From Aquibacillus koreensis (lineage in GTDB: Bacteria > Bacillota > Bacilli > Bacillales > Amphibacillaceae): a stretch of 64,000 bases of DNA. The DNA is taken from positions 62,001 to 126,000 of the forward strand of contig NZ_JAOALK010000043.1 of assembly GCF_025154055.1 (NCBI RefSeq). The letters are read 5' to 3'. The position numbers were made by a program, and so were the translations under genes. The notes under the pieces were generated by a model that searched no databases, was not told the DNA's origin, and saw nothing but the letters and a program-made list of their open reading frames with translations. Of the stretch, positions 37,532-47,170 are shown one piece after another. Position 1 is the first letter of the stretch. Each line of letters opens with the position of its first letter.

Positions 37532-38488
37532 TTAGCTATACAATTTCACTAACGATGCTGCACCGATTACGCCAGCCGTATTGCCTAACTCCGCTAATTT
37601 TATTTTTGTTGTTGTCTTAATAGGAGGAAACGCGTATTTTTGGAAATACGCTTCCACACCTTTAATTAGCATTTCACCCGCAGCCGATACACCGCCACCT
37701 ATGACAATTGTATTCGGATGTAAAATGTTTGCGATGTTAGCAGATGCTAAGCCTAAGTAAAAATAAAATTTATCGACAACTATTTTTGCTAGTGGATCTT
37801 CCGCTTTTGCTTGATCGAACACTGTTTTAGCCGTCACTTCTTGTCCATCATCGATCAGTGCTTTTAATTCGGAATCGCCTGCATACTCTTCAGCAAAATC
37901 TTTTGCTAGGCGGACAACACCTGTAGCGCTAGCGACTGTCTCTAAACAACCGACATTTCCACATGTGCATGCATAGCCAGTCGGATCAACATTTAAATGG
38001 CCTACTTCACCTGCAGCACTAATCCCATGAACCAGATTACCTTCTGAAACAATGCCACCGCCAACGCCAGTACCAAGTGTAATAAGAACAACATTGCTAT
38101 TCCCATCACCGGCACCTTTCCATTGTTCTCCTAGCGCTGCTACATTTGCATCATTATCGAGAAAGAACGGAATGCCAAGAGCCGCTTCCATTTGCTGTTT
38201 CACAGGCTGCAACGTACGCCAATTCAAATTATAGGCGCCAATAACGGTACCATTCTCTATGTCCACTGAGCCCGGGGAACCCATTCCAATTCCTAAAAAA
38301 TCTTCCGAAGATAGCCCATATAAATTAAATCGCTCCTTAATTGAATCCAAAATAGTAGGGACGATATTATTCCCTTCCTCACTGATATCCGTGTCAATAT
38401 TCCACTGTTGTTGCAGTTCGCCTTCTTCTGTCAAAATTGCAAATTTTACTGTTGTTCCACCTAAATCTATCCCAAGTAATTTTTTCAT
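37532..38488 (-). CDS. glcK: ROK-family glucokinase
   Basis: 318 residues. N-terminal ATP-binding GIDLGGTTVKFAIL, DNDANVAALGE with the catalytic Asp, ROK signature GEVGHLNVDPTGYACTCGNV with the zinc CxCGxxGCxE motif, and a late VIGGGVSAAG. Phosphorylates glucose to glucose-6-phosphate in the cytoplasm. It has AGGGAGAAC before the ATG and stands alone. Confidence 0.92.
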   Translation of the reverse strand: MKKLLGIDLGGTTVKFAILTEEGELQQQWNIDTDISEEGNNIVPTILDSIKERFNLYGLSSEDFLGIGMGSPGSVDIENGTVIGAYNLNWRTLQPVKQQMEAALGIPFFLDNDANVAALGEQWKGAGDGNSNVVLITLGTGVGGGIVSEGNLVHGISAAGEVGHLNVDPTGYACTCGNVGCLETVASATGVVRLAKDFAEEYAGDSELKALIDDGQEVTAKTVFDQAKAEDPLAKIVVDKFYFYLGLASANIANILHPNTIVIGGGVSAAGEMLIKGVEAYFQKYAFPPIKTTTKIKLAELGNTAGVIGAASLVKLYS

Positions 38489-38686
38489 GTTCTCCCTCCC
38501 ACAAACGAATTCGATTATTTATTATTAATTCACCTTTTTAAATATTGTTCTATGATTAAAATCGCTCTACGAATACTTTCTTAATAAAGCTATCATACGA
38601 CGAAATGACTATCAATTACTTTCACCATATTATTTAAGAATTATTTGTGTACGGTAAACCACCTCACAACAATATACTACATACAA

Positions 38687-38721
38687 AGACGAATCTATCC
38701 TTATCAGACAGATTCGTCTTG
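38687..38721 (-). terminator. Terminator after the sigma factor gene
   Basis: AAGACGAATCT/AGATTCGTCTT stem, followed on the minus strand by a short T stretch. Confidence 0.65.
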
Positions 38722-38746
38722 TGATTCTTAGTCAAACCAAACCATT

Positions 38747-39289
38747 TTAGAACATTTCCTTTAACATCTTCTTTGCTCGAAATAAACGCGTTTTTACTGT
38801 TGATAGTTTAATATTTAGTTGAAGCTCTATTTCTTTGAGCGACATGTCCTTGTAATAATAAAGGATGATGACTTCTTCATATTTCGAAGGTAATTGCCTT
38901 AGTTTGCATCTGAGTTCTGCACGCTCACTATTACTTAGCACCTCAGATTCTGGCGTAGTTAATGCTTCATCATGAAAAATTTCCAGATCTTCCTGAAGCA
39001 AGTCCCGGTGACGATAGCCTTTTCGCAGGAAATCCAAGCAATGATTAATGGCAACTCGATTCATCCAGGAGTGAAAAGAGCAATCACCATGAAACTTATC
39101 ACGCTTTAAGTAGCATTTAACAAGAATCTCATGGGCGAGATCTTCCGCTAAATAGGTATCTTTCACATAGGATAGTGCAAGTCTGTACACCTTGTTTTTG
39201 TATTCCTCATATAGCTCGTTAATTTTTTGTTCGCTTGTATATCGATCGATACTCGCTAGAAAAATGGAGCTATTCACTTTTGTTTCCAT
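38747..39289 (-). CDS. ECF-type RNA polymerase sigma factor
   Basis: 180 residues: region 2 (YKNKVYRLALSYVKDTYLAEDLAHEILVK, FHSWMNRVAINHCLDFLRK) and region 4 (LPSKYEEVIILYYYKDMSLKEIELQLNIKLSTVKTRLFRAKKML) with a linker and no region 3, as in SigW/SigV-like sigmas. No anti-sigma gene adjoins; it follows a secreted protein gene by 48 nt and may be the last member of the YtrA-type operon. Its target promoters are unknown. Confidence 0.88.
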   Translation of the reverse strand: METKVNSSIFLASIDRYTSEQKINELYEEYKNKVYRLALSYVKDTYLAEDLAHEILVKCYLKRDKFHGDCSFHSWMNRVAINHCLDFLRKGYRHRDLLQEDLEIFHDEALTTPESEVLSNSERAELRCKLRQLPSKYEEVIILYYYKDMSLKEIELQLNIKLSTVKTRLFRAKKMLKEMF

Positions 39290-39337
39290 TTAATATCTCC
39301 TCTTTCTAGAAAGTCTGATGCCTACACAATTACATTT

Positions 39338-40564
39338 CTACCTTAAAAATATTTCATGTACATATAAATCGAAACTATCTAATTCTAACGAATCTTTAAG
39401 CACTATTTCTCCCTCAAAAAGTGGGTCACCCGATTTTAAGTCTGAAACAGTTATTGCAGCATTTGTACTTGCATTCATATAGGAATCGACAGCATAAAGT
39501 TTATCGTCATTTACTGTAATCATTGGTGTTAACACATTCCCATTTTCATCGTTTGACATTGGAATACGAAGTAACTGACCGTTTTTTTCATTTTCTAAAT
39601 CAAACGGCGTTACTATAAATTCTTGCCCTTCTGCTCTCGTGAAATAAATATTAGATCCATCATAAAAGCTCAGTTGATTCTCCATTAAATCTAAGTCTGG
39701 CACATCAATTACTTCTGATTCTTTTGTTGCTAGATTGTAAGTAATAATTTCTTTATTCATCACTTCAAAGTCAGATGATTCTGGATGGTCGCTCTCTATT
39801 TCTTTTGTCGTTAGAAAGACAAGACGTTCATTGGCTTTGGTAGGATCAGTCTCAATTAGCTCCGCATTTATATAGAGATCTTTTTCTCCCTCTTCTTTAG
39901 GAAACTGAATAATAGATTCATGATGCGTAATATGTTGATCAGCTAGATCTATCGTGTACACATGTTTTTCATCATGGTATTCCTCATAATTTGGCATCAT
40001 GTTTTGGGTAATAAGATGTAGCTCATCTCCAACGACCTGTACATCTTCCACAAAAATATGAGACAATACCCCACTGTCTGGAACCTCCACCGTAAAGGTG
40101 TTTGTATTCCCATCTTTTTTATTTAGGACAGAGATACTAAATGTAAAATCACTCGCCTTTAAAGAACCTCTTTTATAATCTACATCTGCATAGGCAAGAA
40201 ACGATTCGTCTTCAAAAAACACGTCCGCCCAGGCATTCTTACCTCGCATAAAAGAACGATATTGCTCCTGCAAGTCTTTAATCAAAGTTGGAGGTTGTCC
40301 GATAATCTGATCAATTAAAGACCGACTATTATATTTAGAACCATTCGTAGATATTTTTAAATTTGTGCTCACATAGCTCGCGGAAGATGTATCCGCATAG
40401 GAACCATCCAACACTAAAGGCTTTATCTCACTTGCATCACCGCTTTGTTTTTGGATAACAAATTCTGGATACTGTTCTGCTGACGTTGCAGCGTTTACAA
40501 AGAAGGTTCCCAGACTAAGCACAATGACAGCAATGATTGCAGTAGATTTCCAATACTTTTTCAT
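39338..40564 (-). CDS. Exported protein of unknown function in the ABC operon
   Basis: 408 residues with an N-terminal signal/anchor (STAIIAVIVLSLGTFFVNAA) and a long extracytoplasmic region rich in beta strands with a possible propeller-like repeat (HVYTIDLADQHI, EIITYNLATKES, KLYAVDSYMNAS). Not a family I can name. It lies 13 nt after the permease gene, so it belongs to the ABC operon and may be its substrate-sensing or accessory partner. Confidence 0.65.
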   Translation of the reverse strand: MKKYWKSTAIIAVIVLSLGTFFVNAATSAEQYPEFVIQKQSGDASEIKPLVLDGSYADTSSASYVSTNLKISTNGSKYNSRSLIDQIIGQPPTLIKDLQEQYRSFMRGKNAWADVFFEDESFLAYADVDYKRGSLKASDFTFSISVLNKKDGNTNTFTVEVPDSGVLSHIFVEDVQVVGDELHLITQNMMPNYEEYHDEKHVYTIDLADQHITHHESIIQFPKEEGEKDLYINAELIETDPTKANERLVFLTTKEIESDHPESSDFEVMNKEIITYNLATKESEVIDVPDLDLMENQLSFYDGSNIYFTRAEGQEFIVTPFDLENEKNGQLLRIPMSNDENGNVLTPMITVNDDKLYAVDSYMNASTNAAITVSDLKSGDPLFEGEIVLKDSLELDSFDLYVHEIFLR

Positions 40565-40577
40565 TTTTACACACTCC

Positions 40578-41411
40578 TTATACGGTGATCTTTTTCTTCA
40601 GTAAGAATCCACTCGTCCATATGGATCCTGCAAATATAATTAATCCCATTACAATCTCTAGCAGAAACAATTCAAGTGGGTAGAAAAAATGATCCACAAC
40701 AAATTCTTGCAAAAGCAGCGGGGAAATAAACAGCACTACTGCAACCGCACCGTACAAAACAGCAGCGAAAATACCTTTCCACTTGAAGCTTCTCTCGAAT
40801 AATATCCCAGTAAAAAGAATGCTGACAGCTAGCAAGCCCGCTCCATAATATAAGATTAGTTCCAATAAGCTTCCTGGAATAATGATACTAATTTCAGGCA
40901 TGCTACTGACAACTTCTCTCACACCCATGTCATTTCGGAAATCACTCGGTACCATTCCTTTAAAGATTAGCAACTCGATCGGTAAAAGAATAAGTTGAAA
41001 CGCTACGAAACCAAGTGTCATGACCATGATCGTGGTAATCTTTGCAAAGAAAATAGTTAATCTAGATGTAGGGAGCATTAACAATCGGTAAACAAATGTG
41101 TTTCTTCCAAACCAATCACGGTACCAAATTAGAAAAATGTAAAATGCTACACCTGCGATACAGAGCGCAATTGGCCCGAGGAACCAGACACTTCTTACCA
41201 CCTGTATAAAACTCATTTGATTAAACATTTCAAGAAATTCTGCTATTGACATCATTTCTTCATACATTTTTTCATTCGCCATGTTCAAATATTTCCTTGC
41301 CTCCACTATCACTCCTACAATCTGCACGATTAATGTAATCCCTAGTAACACAGTAAATAACTTCGACACTCGATTGATTTCAAAATTAGCGAGTTTTATG
41401 TAATTTTTCAT
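40578..41411 (-). CDS. ABC-2 type permease (YtrC/D-like)
   Basis: 277 residues with about six hydrophobic segments (~18-36, 75-95, 110-140, 175-200, 207-225, 245-268). It overlaps the ATPase gene stop by 4 nt (ATGA-type junction) and forms the membrane half of that transporter. The family is poorly conserved in sequence; assignment rests on topology and position. Confidence 0.75.
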   Translation of the reverse strand: MKNYIKLANFEINRVSKLFTVLLGITLIVQIVGVIVEARKYLNMANEKMYEEMMSIAEFLEMFNQMSFIQVVRSVWFLGPIALCIAGVAFYIFLIWYRDWFGRNTFVYRLLMLPTSRLTIFFAKITTIMVMTLGFVAFQLILLPIELLIFKGMVPSDFRNDMGVREVVSSMPEISIIIPGSLLELILYYGAGLLAVSILFTGILFERSFKWKGIFAAVLYGAVAVVLFISPLLLQEFVVDHFFYPLELFLLEIVMGLIIFAGSIWTSGFLLKKKITV

Positions 41412-42097
41412 CGAACATACACCTCTCTCATCACATCAATGACAGACTTCCCTTCGTTCTCACGTGCTTCTTCCGCATTGAATTCTTTGGTAACCATGCC
41501 ATCATCGAGTAAGACAACTTTATCAATTAAGTGTTCAATATCCCCTACTTCATGCGTCGTAATAATAACACCTCTGTTTTCAATCAGATGACTCGTGAAA
41601 ACATTGGCAATCTCCTCACGACTAAACATATCGATGCCTGAAAATGGTTCATCCATTAATACATAGTCCACATCAAGGGCCAAGCCAAGCAACAGATTAA
41701 CCTTTGCGGAATTCCCCTTTGATAAAGAAGCAATTCGATCATTTGGCTTTAATTTGAAAAAGCTAAGTAGTTCAGTGGCACGCTCTTGGTTCCAAGACGC
41801 ATAAAAGTCATGCATAAACTCCATCGACTCCGCTATTGTCATCTGTGGTAGCATCGTAATCGCATCAGGAATAAAAGTAATTTTCTCAAATGTATTTTCC
41901 TTTAACGGTTCTCCATCTATTAAAATCTGACCTTTATGGATCGGGGTAAGTGCCATAATTGCATTTAAAATAGTTGTCTTTCCAACTCCATTTATTCCAA
42001 TTAAGCAAGTAATTTCACCTTTATTGGCTGTAAAAGACACGCCTTTTAATATCTTCTTCCGACCGAATTTCTTTTCAACCTCTTTTACTTCAATCAT
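41408..42097 (-). CDS. ABC transporter ATP-binding protein (YtrB-like)
   Basis: 229 residues: Walker A GINGVGKTT (~35-43), signature LSKGNSAKV, Walker B YVLMDEPFSGID, His in TTHEVGD. Second gene after a YtrA-type GntR repressor, the arrangement of the ytrAB genes of Bacillus subtilis, which respond to cell-wall-active compounds. The substrate is unknown. Confidence 0.85.
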   Translation of the reverse strand: MIEVKEVEKKFGRKKILKGVSFTANKGEITCLIGINGVGKTTILNAIMALTPIHKGQILIDGEPLKENTFEKITFIPDAITMLPQMTIAESMEFMHDFYASWNQERATELLSFFKLKPNDRIASLSKGNSAKVNLLLGLALDVDYVLMDEPFSGIDMFSREEIANVFTSHLIENRGVIITTHEVGDIEHLIDKVVLLDDGMVTKEFNAEEARENEGKSVIDVMREVYVR

Positions 42098-42099
42098 GC

Positions 42100-42483
42100 T
42101 TATGCCTCCTTGTCCTCATCCTTACTGGTGTACTTTACCTTAACCAAATCGAGTAACTCTTCGACTGGTACATTTATGGAACGAACTGAAGCTACAAACG
42201 TATCGACAGCTTCTACTAACAGTTCTTCTCTCACCTTACCTAATATTGCTTGATCCGTTGTAATTTTACTTGGAAGATTCCTCTCTGTATAAATCAATCC
42301 CTGTTCCTCCATTTCCTTATACGCTCGTTGTGCGGTGTTAGGGTTCACTTTCATCCTATTCGCCAACTCCCGTCTCGATGGTATTTCCTCACCAGGCTCC
42401 AATTTACCAATTGCAATTTGTTCTTTAAAATACCGAACAATTTGCAAATAAACTGGATCTCGATTATTTAGTTTTATATTCAT
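42100..42483 (-). CDS. GntR-family repressor, YtrA subfamily
   Basis: 127 residues. A GntR winged helix (PVYLQIVRYFKEQIAIGKLEPGEEIPSRRELANRMKVNPNTAQRAYKEMEEQGLIYTE) with the very short C-terminal dimerisation region that defines the YtrA subfamily. The gene ends 2 nt before the ATPase start. Two 22-bp palindromes upstream are probable operators, so the operon is autorepressed. Confidence 0.92.
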   Translation of the reverse strand: MNIKLNNRDPVYLQIVRYFKEQIAIGKLEPGEEIPSRRELANRMKVNPNTAQRAYKEMEEQGLIYTERNLPSKITTDQAILGKVREELLVEAVDTFVASVRSINVPVEELLDLVKVKYTSKDEDKEA

Positions 42484-42529
42484 CGAAACATCTCCTATAA
42501 GACCTAATAAAATTCTCTTTTTAAAGTGT

Positions 42530-42590
42530 GTGTATTAAGTAGTTCATACACCTCATGTGTATTATATGGTTAATACACTTTAATTGTCAA
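42530..42590 (-). promoter_or_regulatory. Promoter with twin YtrA-type operators
   Basis: On the minus strand, TTGACA (42590-42585), 18-bp spacer, TATAAT (42566-42561). One operator, GTGTATTA-N6-TAATACAC (42557-42578), covers the -10; a second, GTGTAT-N10-ATACAC (42530-42551), lies just downstream. Both span 22 bp with GTGTAT/ATACAC ends. Confidence 0.8.
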
Positions 42591-42762
42591 TCTTGGTTTT
42601 TATTTTATGAAGGCATGAATCTAATGATTAGGATAGAAGAAAGAGGATCACACGCTTTATTCAGAGTTTTTATATATCTTCATTTAACTCATACATTGTA
42701 TTTACTAGGACTTAATATTTAATTGTTATGATGGACTTACTACCAATAAGGGGGCAGTGAAA

Positions 42763-43560
42763 ATGAATGTTCGTGCAATATTTATTGATATGGATGGTAC
42801 ACTTCTAACAGCCTCAAACAACATTTCCCGCCGAAATAAAGAAGCCATTTATCAACTTATTAATCAGGGAGTAAAAGTTTTTCTAGCAACTGGTCGTCAC
42901 TATGAGGTGACAGCTCCTTACCATAAAGAAATTGGATTACGTACCCCGATGATCTGTCTAAATGGCGCAGCAATTCATGATGCAGTGACTGGAAGAGTGA
43001 TGCAAATGACACCTGTTCGAATAGACGAGCAACGGCTTCATGCTCTAACCGCTGAAAGTCCTTGTAACGTTATTGTTCATACAGCTAATGGTATCTATTG
43101 TAAGGAAACAAGTGAGGAAATAGACTATTGGACAGAAGTTGGTCAAATTTCTCCACGTTATATTGGAGATCTAAGAAAAGCAAATTATCATGATGTTCTT
43201 AAATATAGTGTACGAACAGGCACCCCAAGTCCGGAATTATCCTCCTTGTTTAACAATGAAGCTGCGGTTATTGATTGGAATGACGGGTTCGAAATCCTTG
43301 CTCCTAGCATTTCTAAATGGTCTGCGATACCGAGACTAACTCGTGCATTTGGAATAAATCCAAATGAAATAGTCACTATAGGCGATGGTCCGAACGATGT
43401 CGAAATGCTTCGTCAAGCAGGTACTGGTGTAGCCATGGGTAACGCTAGTAACGCAGTTAAGTCAGCAGCAGACTTTGTTACAGGACACCATGAGAATGAT
43501 GGGGTAGCGGAGTTTATTGAACGATATCTCCTTAAATCATATGAACCCTTCGCGATTTAG
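42763..43560 (+). CDS. Cof-type HAD-IIB phosphatase
   Basis: About 265 residues. HAD motif I IDMDGTLL with the nucleophile Asp, motif II in FLATGRH, C2B cap domain, motif III Lys in ISKWSAI and motif IV TIGDGPNDVEML. It dephosphorylates small metabolites such as sugar phosphates or flavin/PLP precursors. An in-frame GTG lies at 42757; GGGGG spacing favours the ATG at 42763. Single gene, with a terminator after it. Confidence 0.9.
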   Translation: MNVRAIFIDMDGTLLTASNNISRRNKEAIYQLINQGVKVFLATGRHYEVTAPYHKEIGLRTPMICLNGAAIHDAVTGRVMQMTPVRIDEQRLHALTAESPCNVIVHTANGIYCKETSEEIDYWTEVGQISPRYIGDLRKANYHDVLKYSVRTGTPSPELSSLFNNEAAVIDWNDGFEILAPSISKWSAIPRLTRAFGINPNEIVTIGDGPNDVEMLRQAGTGVAMGNASNAVKSAADFVTGHHENDGVAEFIERYLLKSYEPFAI

Positions 43561-43632
43561 TTCTTTAATATAGATGTATGGACGGTTTTCATTTATGTCA
43601 TATACGAGTAGGCTACCTTCGAATTGAAACTG

Positions 43633-43669
43633 AAAAAGGAACTTGGATGAATGCTCCAAATTCCTTTTT
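43633..43669 (+). terminator. Terminator after the HAD gene
   Basis: AAAAAGGAA...TTCCTTTTT with an inner TTGGA/TCCAA stem; it could work in both directions. Confidence 0.65.
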
Positions 43670-43691
43670 CTATGTTATGCACTTAACCAGC

Positions 43692-44024
43692 TCACCTATT
43701 AAAAGGCAAGATCTCTGAATGTACAACCTTCTCATCTTCTACGATTAATTCATATGTCGTTTCCGTATCATCCTGTACGACGATTACCTCGTAAATAGTA
43801 GCTTCTTCTGAAACTCCAGCTCTTGCTTTCATATTTTCTGATATGTGTTCAACCACGTAATCACCTTCTATAACCGTGTCCAAGTGAGGCTCGACTATAT
43901 TTTTTTCAAGGTCACCACCTACATTAAAACCTGGTAGTACCAAAATTAGAATAAGAATGGATAACGGCAGTGCAATAAGGATAAATATCTTAAGATCAAA
44001 TTTCTTTTTCTTTCCTGTGCTCAA
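43692..44024 (-). CDS. Hypothetical membrane-anchored protein, 110 residues
   Basis: Not recognised. TTG start behind GGGGG. A basic head (STGKKKKFDLK), one TM helix (~12-32) and a small acidic outer domain (VIEGDYVVEHISENMK, TTYELIVEDEKVVHSE). The type II topology suggests an extracytoplasmic domain of unknown role. Confidence 0.55.
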   Translation of the reverse strand: MSTGKKKKFDLKIFILIALPLSILILILVLPGFNVGGDLEKNIVEPHLDTVIEGDYVVEHISENMKARAGVSEEATIYEVIVVQDDTETTYELIVEDEKVVHSEILPFNR

Positions 44025-44205
44025 GTGTTAACCCCCTTAGTAATAGTTAAGGAAATACCCCTTTATAAGAATATACGTATGAATCCAGTAAATAGTTTCA
44101 CTTCTACAATTTGCCACCCATATTGTCTCCTACTCACATCTGCCTATTTTCTTCATAGGATAGTTCCGTAGACTCTATATTCCTAGGTAAAGGAGATAGA
44201 TAAAA

Positions 44206-45633
44206 ATGGAACTAACCTTAGCACATTGGCTATATTTATCCGGAACGTTAATTATCATTTTAACGATGTTATTTAGACAAAATGTCGTTGTTCCAGCATT
44301 AGTAATGAGTTTTTTCGTCGCATGGTCCTTCACCGGGTCTTTTCTAGACGGCGTTCACGCTATTTTTAATGCAAACTTAACAGCAGCCACTGAGTTATTT
44401 AATATCTTTTTAATCATTGCGATTATGACCGCGTTACTACGTTCGATTCAGTCGATTGGTGCGGATGAACAAATGGTCAAACCGTTCCAAAAGATCATGA
44501 GCACTGGTACTTTATCATTTTGGGTACTTGTTGTAGTCACATACTTTTTATCGCTATTCTTTTGGCCAGCGCCGGCAGTGCCACTAATTGGTGCACTTCT
44601 CATTCCGGTTGCAATTCAAGCTGGTCTTTCACCTATGGGTGCTGCAGTTGCAATTTCACTTTCTGGTCACGGGATGGCATTATCCTCCGATTTTATTTTA
44701 AAAGTTGCACCAGAGTTAACGGCTTCTAGTAGTAGTGCGTTGGAAGCTAGCGCAATTGGGGAGCAAACACTTATCCTATCCCTTGTTGCCGGCGCCGTTT
44801 CCTTAACGATTGCTTATCTAATGTTCCGTAAATCAATTCGAAAACCATCGAAACAAAACCTTACGGAATGGGAAGAAAGTGGAGACGATGATCTAAAATT
44901 GAAATCAGACGACAACGAGGTTAAAAAAGGTAAATACAGTCCCGTTTTTGCATTTCTTGTACCTTCCGTCTTTCTCGTAATTGTTGCTTATGTTGTCTTA
45001 ACTACTTTTTCTGATGCTTTACCAGCAATGGAAGATGGCGCAGGCTCTTCTCTAGTGGGTGGTACAGCAGTCATTTTAATCATTGTGATGTCACTGTTCC
45101 GCAACTACAAAGAAACATTACAAGAAGTGAGTGACCATATCGTAAACGGCTTTGTGTTTGCCTTTAAAGTTATGGGGCTTGTAATCCCTGTTGCAGCCTT
45201 TTTCTTTATCGGTAGCGGTGAACTTGCAGGTCAGATCTTTGGAACAGATCCAGATACAACTCCTGCATTTTTATTCGACTTAGTACAGGAAGGTCAGGGC
45301 TATATTCCAGATAACGCCTTTTTCACAGCGTTAGGTATCTTAGTTTTAGGGATGGTATCTGGTCTTGATGGATCCGGTTTCTCAGCTCTGCCACTCATTG
45401 GTTCCTTGTCAGAAGCATTAGCCGCTTCAACAGGAATAGACCCAACAACACTTGCATCGATTGGTCAAATTGGTGCCATTTGGGTAGGTGGCGGTACACT
45501 TGTCGCATGGTCTCCAATCGTTGCGATCGCAGGTTTCGCCAAAATTTCAGTCATTGACTTAGTACGAAAAAGCTTTATCCCAGTCGTTACCGGACTATTA
45601 GCTACCATGATCTTCGCACTACTATTCTTCTAA
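44206..45633 (+). CDS. Multi-pass ion-transporter-superfamily protein
   Basis: 475 residues with 11-12 hydrophobic segments and a central charged loop (~220-245, rich in Asp/Lys). Repeated features such as FWPAPAVPLIGALLIPVAIQ and GLDGSGFSALPLIGSL recall the paired re-entrant hairpins of the IT superfamily (TRAP/Dcu/citrate transporters). It lacks other subunits, so a stand-alone sodium or proton-coupled carrier is likely; the substrate is unknown. GGAGATAG precedes the ATG. A palindromic repeat follows the stop. Confidence 0.65.
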   Translation: MELTLAHWLYLSGTLIIILTMLFRQNVVVPALVMSFFVAWSFTGSFLDGVHAIFNANLTAATELFNIFLIIAIMTALLRSIQSIGADEQMVKPFQKIMSTGTLSFWVLVVVTYFLSLFFWPAPAVPLIGALLIPVAIQAGLSPMGAAVAISLSGHGMALSSDFILKVAPELTASSSSALEASAIGEQTLILSLVAGAVSLTIAYLMFRKSIRKPSKQNLTEWEESGDDDLKLKSDDNEVKKGKYSPVFAFLVPSVFLVIVAYVVLTTFSDALPAMEDGAGSSLVGGTAVILIIVMSLFRNYKETLQEVSDHIVNGFVFAFKVMGLVIPVAAFFFIGSGELAGQIFGTDPDTTPAFLFDLVQEGQGYIPDNAFFTALGILVLGMVSGLDGSGFSALPLIGSLSEALAASTGIDPTTLASIGQIGAIWVGGGTLVAWSPIVAIAGFAKISVIDLVRKSFIPVVTGLLATMIFALLFF

Positions 45634-45636
45634 AAA

Positions 45637-45700
45637 GGAAGCAGGGGGACGGTTCTTGCGTTTCCAAAATTGGAAACACAAGAACCGTCCCCCTGCTCAC
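45637..45700. repeat. Dispersed palindromic repeat, copy 7
   Basis: GGAAGCAGGGGGACGGTTCT mirrored by AGAACCGTCCCCCTGCTCAC around TTTCCAAAATTGGAAA. It lies between convergent genes, 4 nt after the transporter stop and just before the panF stop. Confidence 0.87.
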
Positions 45701-45703
45701 ATC

Positions 45704-47170
45704 TCAGACACTCCACAGTTTTTGAATAATTGCTTTTTGTTCGACGGCATTTACCTTTTGTGTAAGTAGACTTACTGATACATAACATAAGAATGATAGG
45801 ATCACTGGTATGACTACTGCGTGCATGCCAAACGGGTTCGTATACACGCTATAAAGTAGAATATAACTGGATACGCCAATGATAATCGATGCTAGCGCCC
45901 CATAGGCATTTCCCTTTTTCCAATACAATCCCATAATAATCGGCCAAATAAATGCAGCTTCTAAGCCACCAAATGCAAATAAATTTAGCCATATCAACAA
46001 GTCTGGCGGATCTATCGCCATAAATAGTACCAATACACCCACCGTTGTCGTAACTGCTCCACTTAGCACCCGAATTCTTTTCTCATCGGCATCTGGTTTT
46101 ACGTAGTTGATATAAATATCTTTTACGATCGACGAGCTAACGACCAACAACAACGAATCAACCGTAGACATAATAGCAGCTAGTGGTGCAGCAAGTAGGA
46201 TGCCTGCAATCCAGTTCGGTAGCACATCCATCGCTAGCAACGGAATTACTTTATCCGCTTCTTCAATTCCCGGCAATACGGCCCGTCCAAAGACACCTGT
46301 TAGATGCATTCCGAGCATGATGATCCCAACAGTCACTGTTCCAATAATCAGTGCCTTATGAAGTGACTTAGAGTCACGGTATGACATGGCACGTACGGCT
46401 ACTTGCGGCAATCCGACGACACCAACACCAACGAGAATCCAAAAAGAAGAAATATATAATGGCGTTAACGAACCATCAGCTCCATATGGTGTGATCAGGT
46501 TAGGATTTTCGGACACGAGTTCTGCCATAATGTTCGAGATCCCGCCACCAGCCACGATTGTCGCAATTAAAATGACAAGCGTTCCAACAAACATGATGAC
46601 ACCTTGTATGGCATCTGTAATAACCACGGCACGAAAACCACCAAATATAACATATAATAATAGCGTAATAGAAAAAATAAGAATAGCGGTCGTGTACGAT
46701 AAACCCGTAATCGATTCAATTAAACGTGCGCCTCCAACCCATTGTGCTGCCATTGCTGAAAATAAGAAAATCACAATGCTAAATGCACTAAGAATCACTA
46801 CCCATTTACTTCGGTATCGTTCCTTTAAAAAGTCGATCAACGTTATTGCGTTTATTTTTCTCGACATGATCGCAAATTTTTTCCCGAGAATAGAAAGTGT
46901 AAAATAACCCGTCACTAGTTGTGACATAGAGAGCAGCACCCAGGCCAGTCCAATCGAATAGGCAGCTCCAGGTCCACCTAAGAAACTACTACCACTTCCG
47001 TAAGTTGCGACCATCGTCATCGCTAAAATAAATCCACCGAGGCTCCTGCTACCTATAAAGTACTCATGCAAAAAAGTATTCGTGCTTTTTACAAACCTTG
47101 CTGCATATAATCCAATTAATATAATAATAAGTAAAAAGATAAGCAAAGGGATGATTACCGGCAAGTTCAT
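45704..47170 (-). CDS. panF: Sodium/pantothenate symporter
   Basis: 488 residues of the SSS (solute:sodium symporter) family with about 13 TM helices. Motifs: FLHEYFIGSRSLGGFILAMTMVATYGSGSSFLGGPGAAY, GFRAVVITDAIQGVIMFVGT, and AAIMSTVDSLLLVVSSSIVKDIY with the Na2-site Ser/Thr. PanF imports pantothenate with Na+. Its start overlaps the yhdT gene by 4 nt, the panF-yhdT pairing known from many bacteria, which is strong support. Confidence 0.92.
   Translation of the reverse strand: MNLPVIIPLLIFLLIIILIGLYAARFVKSTNTFLHEYFIGSRSLGGFILAMTMVATYGSGSSFLGGPGAAYSIGLAWVLLSMSQLVTGYFTLSILGKKFAIMSRKINAITLIDFLKERYRSKWVVILSAFSIVIFLFSAMAAQWVGGARLIESITGLSYTTAILIFSITLLLYVIFGGFRAVVITDAIQGVIMFVGTLVILIATIVAGGGISNIMAELVSENPNLITPYGADGSLTPLYISSFWILVGVGVVGLPQVAVRAMSYRDSKSLHKALIIGTVTVGIIMLGMHLTGVFGRAVLPGIEEADKVIPLLAMDVLPNWIAGILLAAPLAAIMSTVDSLLLVVSSSIVKDIYINYVKPDADEKRIRVLSGAVTTTVGVLVLFMAIDPPDLLIWLNLFAFGGLEAAFIWPIIMGLYWKKGNAYGALASIIIGVSSYILLYSVYTNPFGMHAVVIPVILSFLCYVSVSLLTQKVNAVEQKAIIQKLWSV

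Noticed and set aside
46386-46907. 173-codon antisense frame in panF
   Set aside because: Shadow of the conserved symporter gene with no ribosome site.
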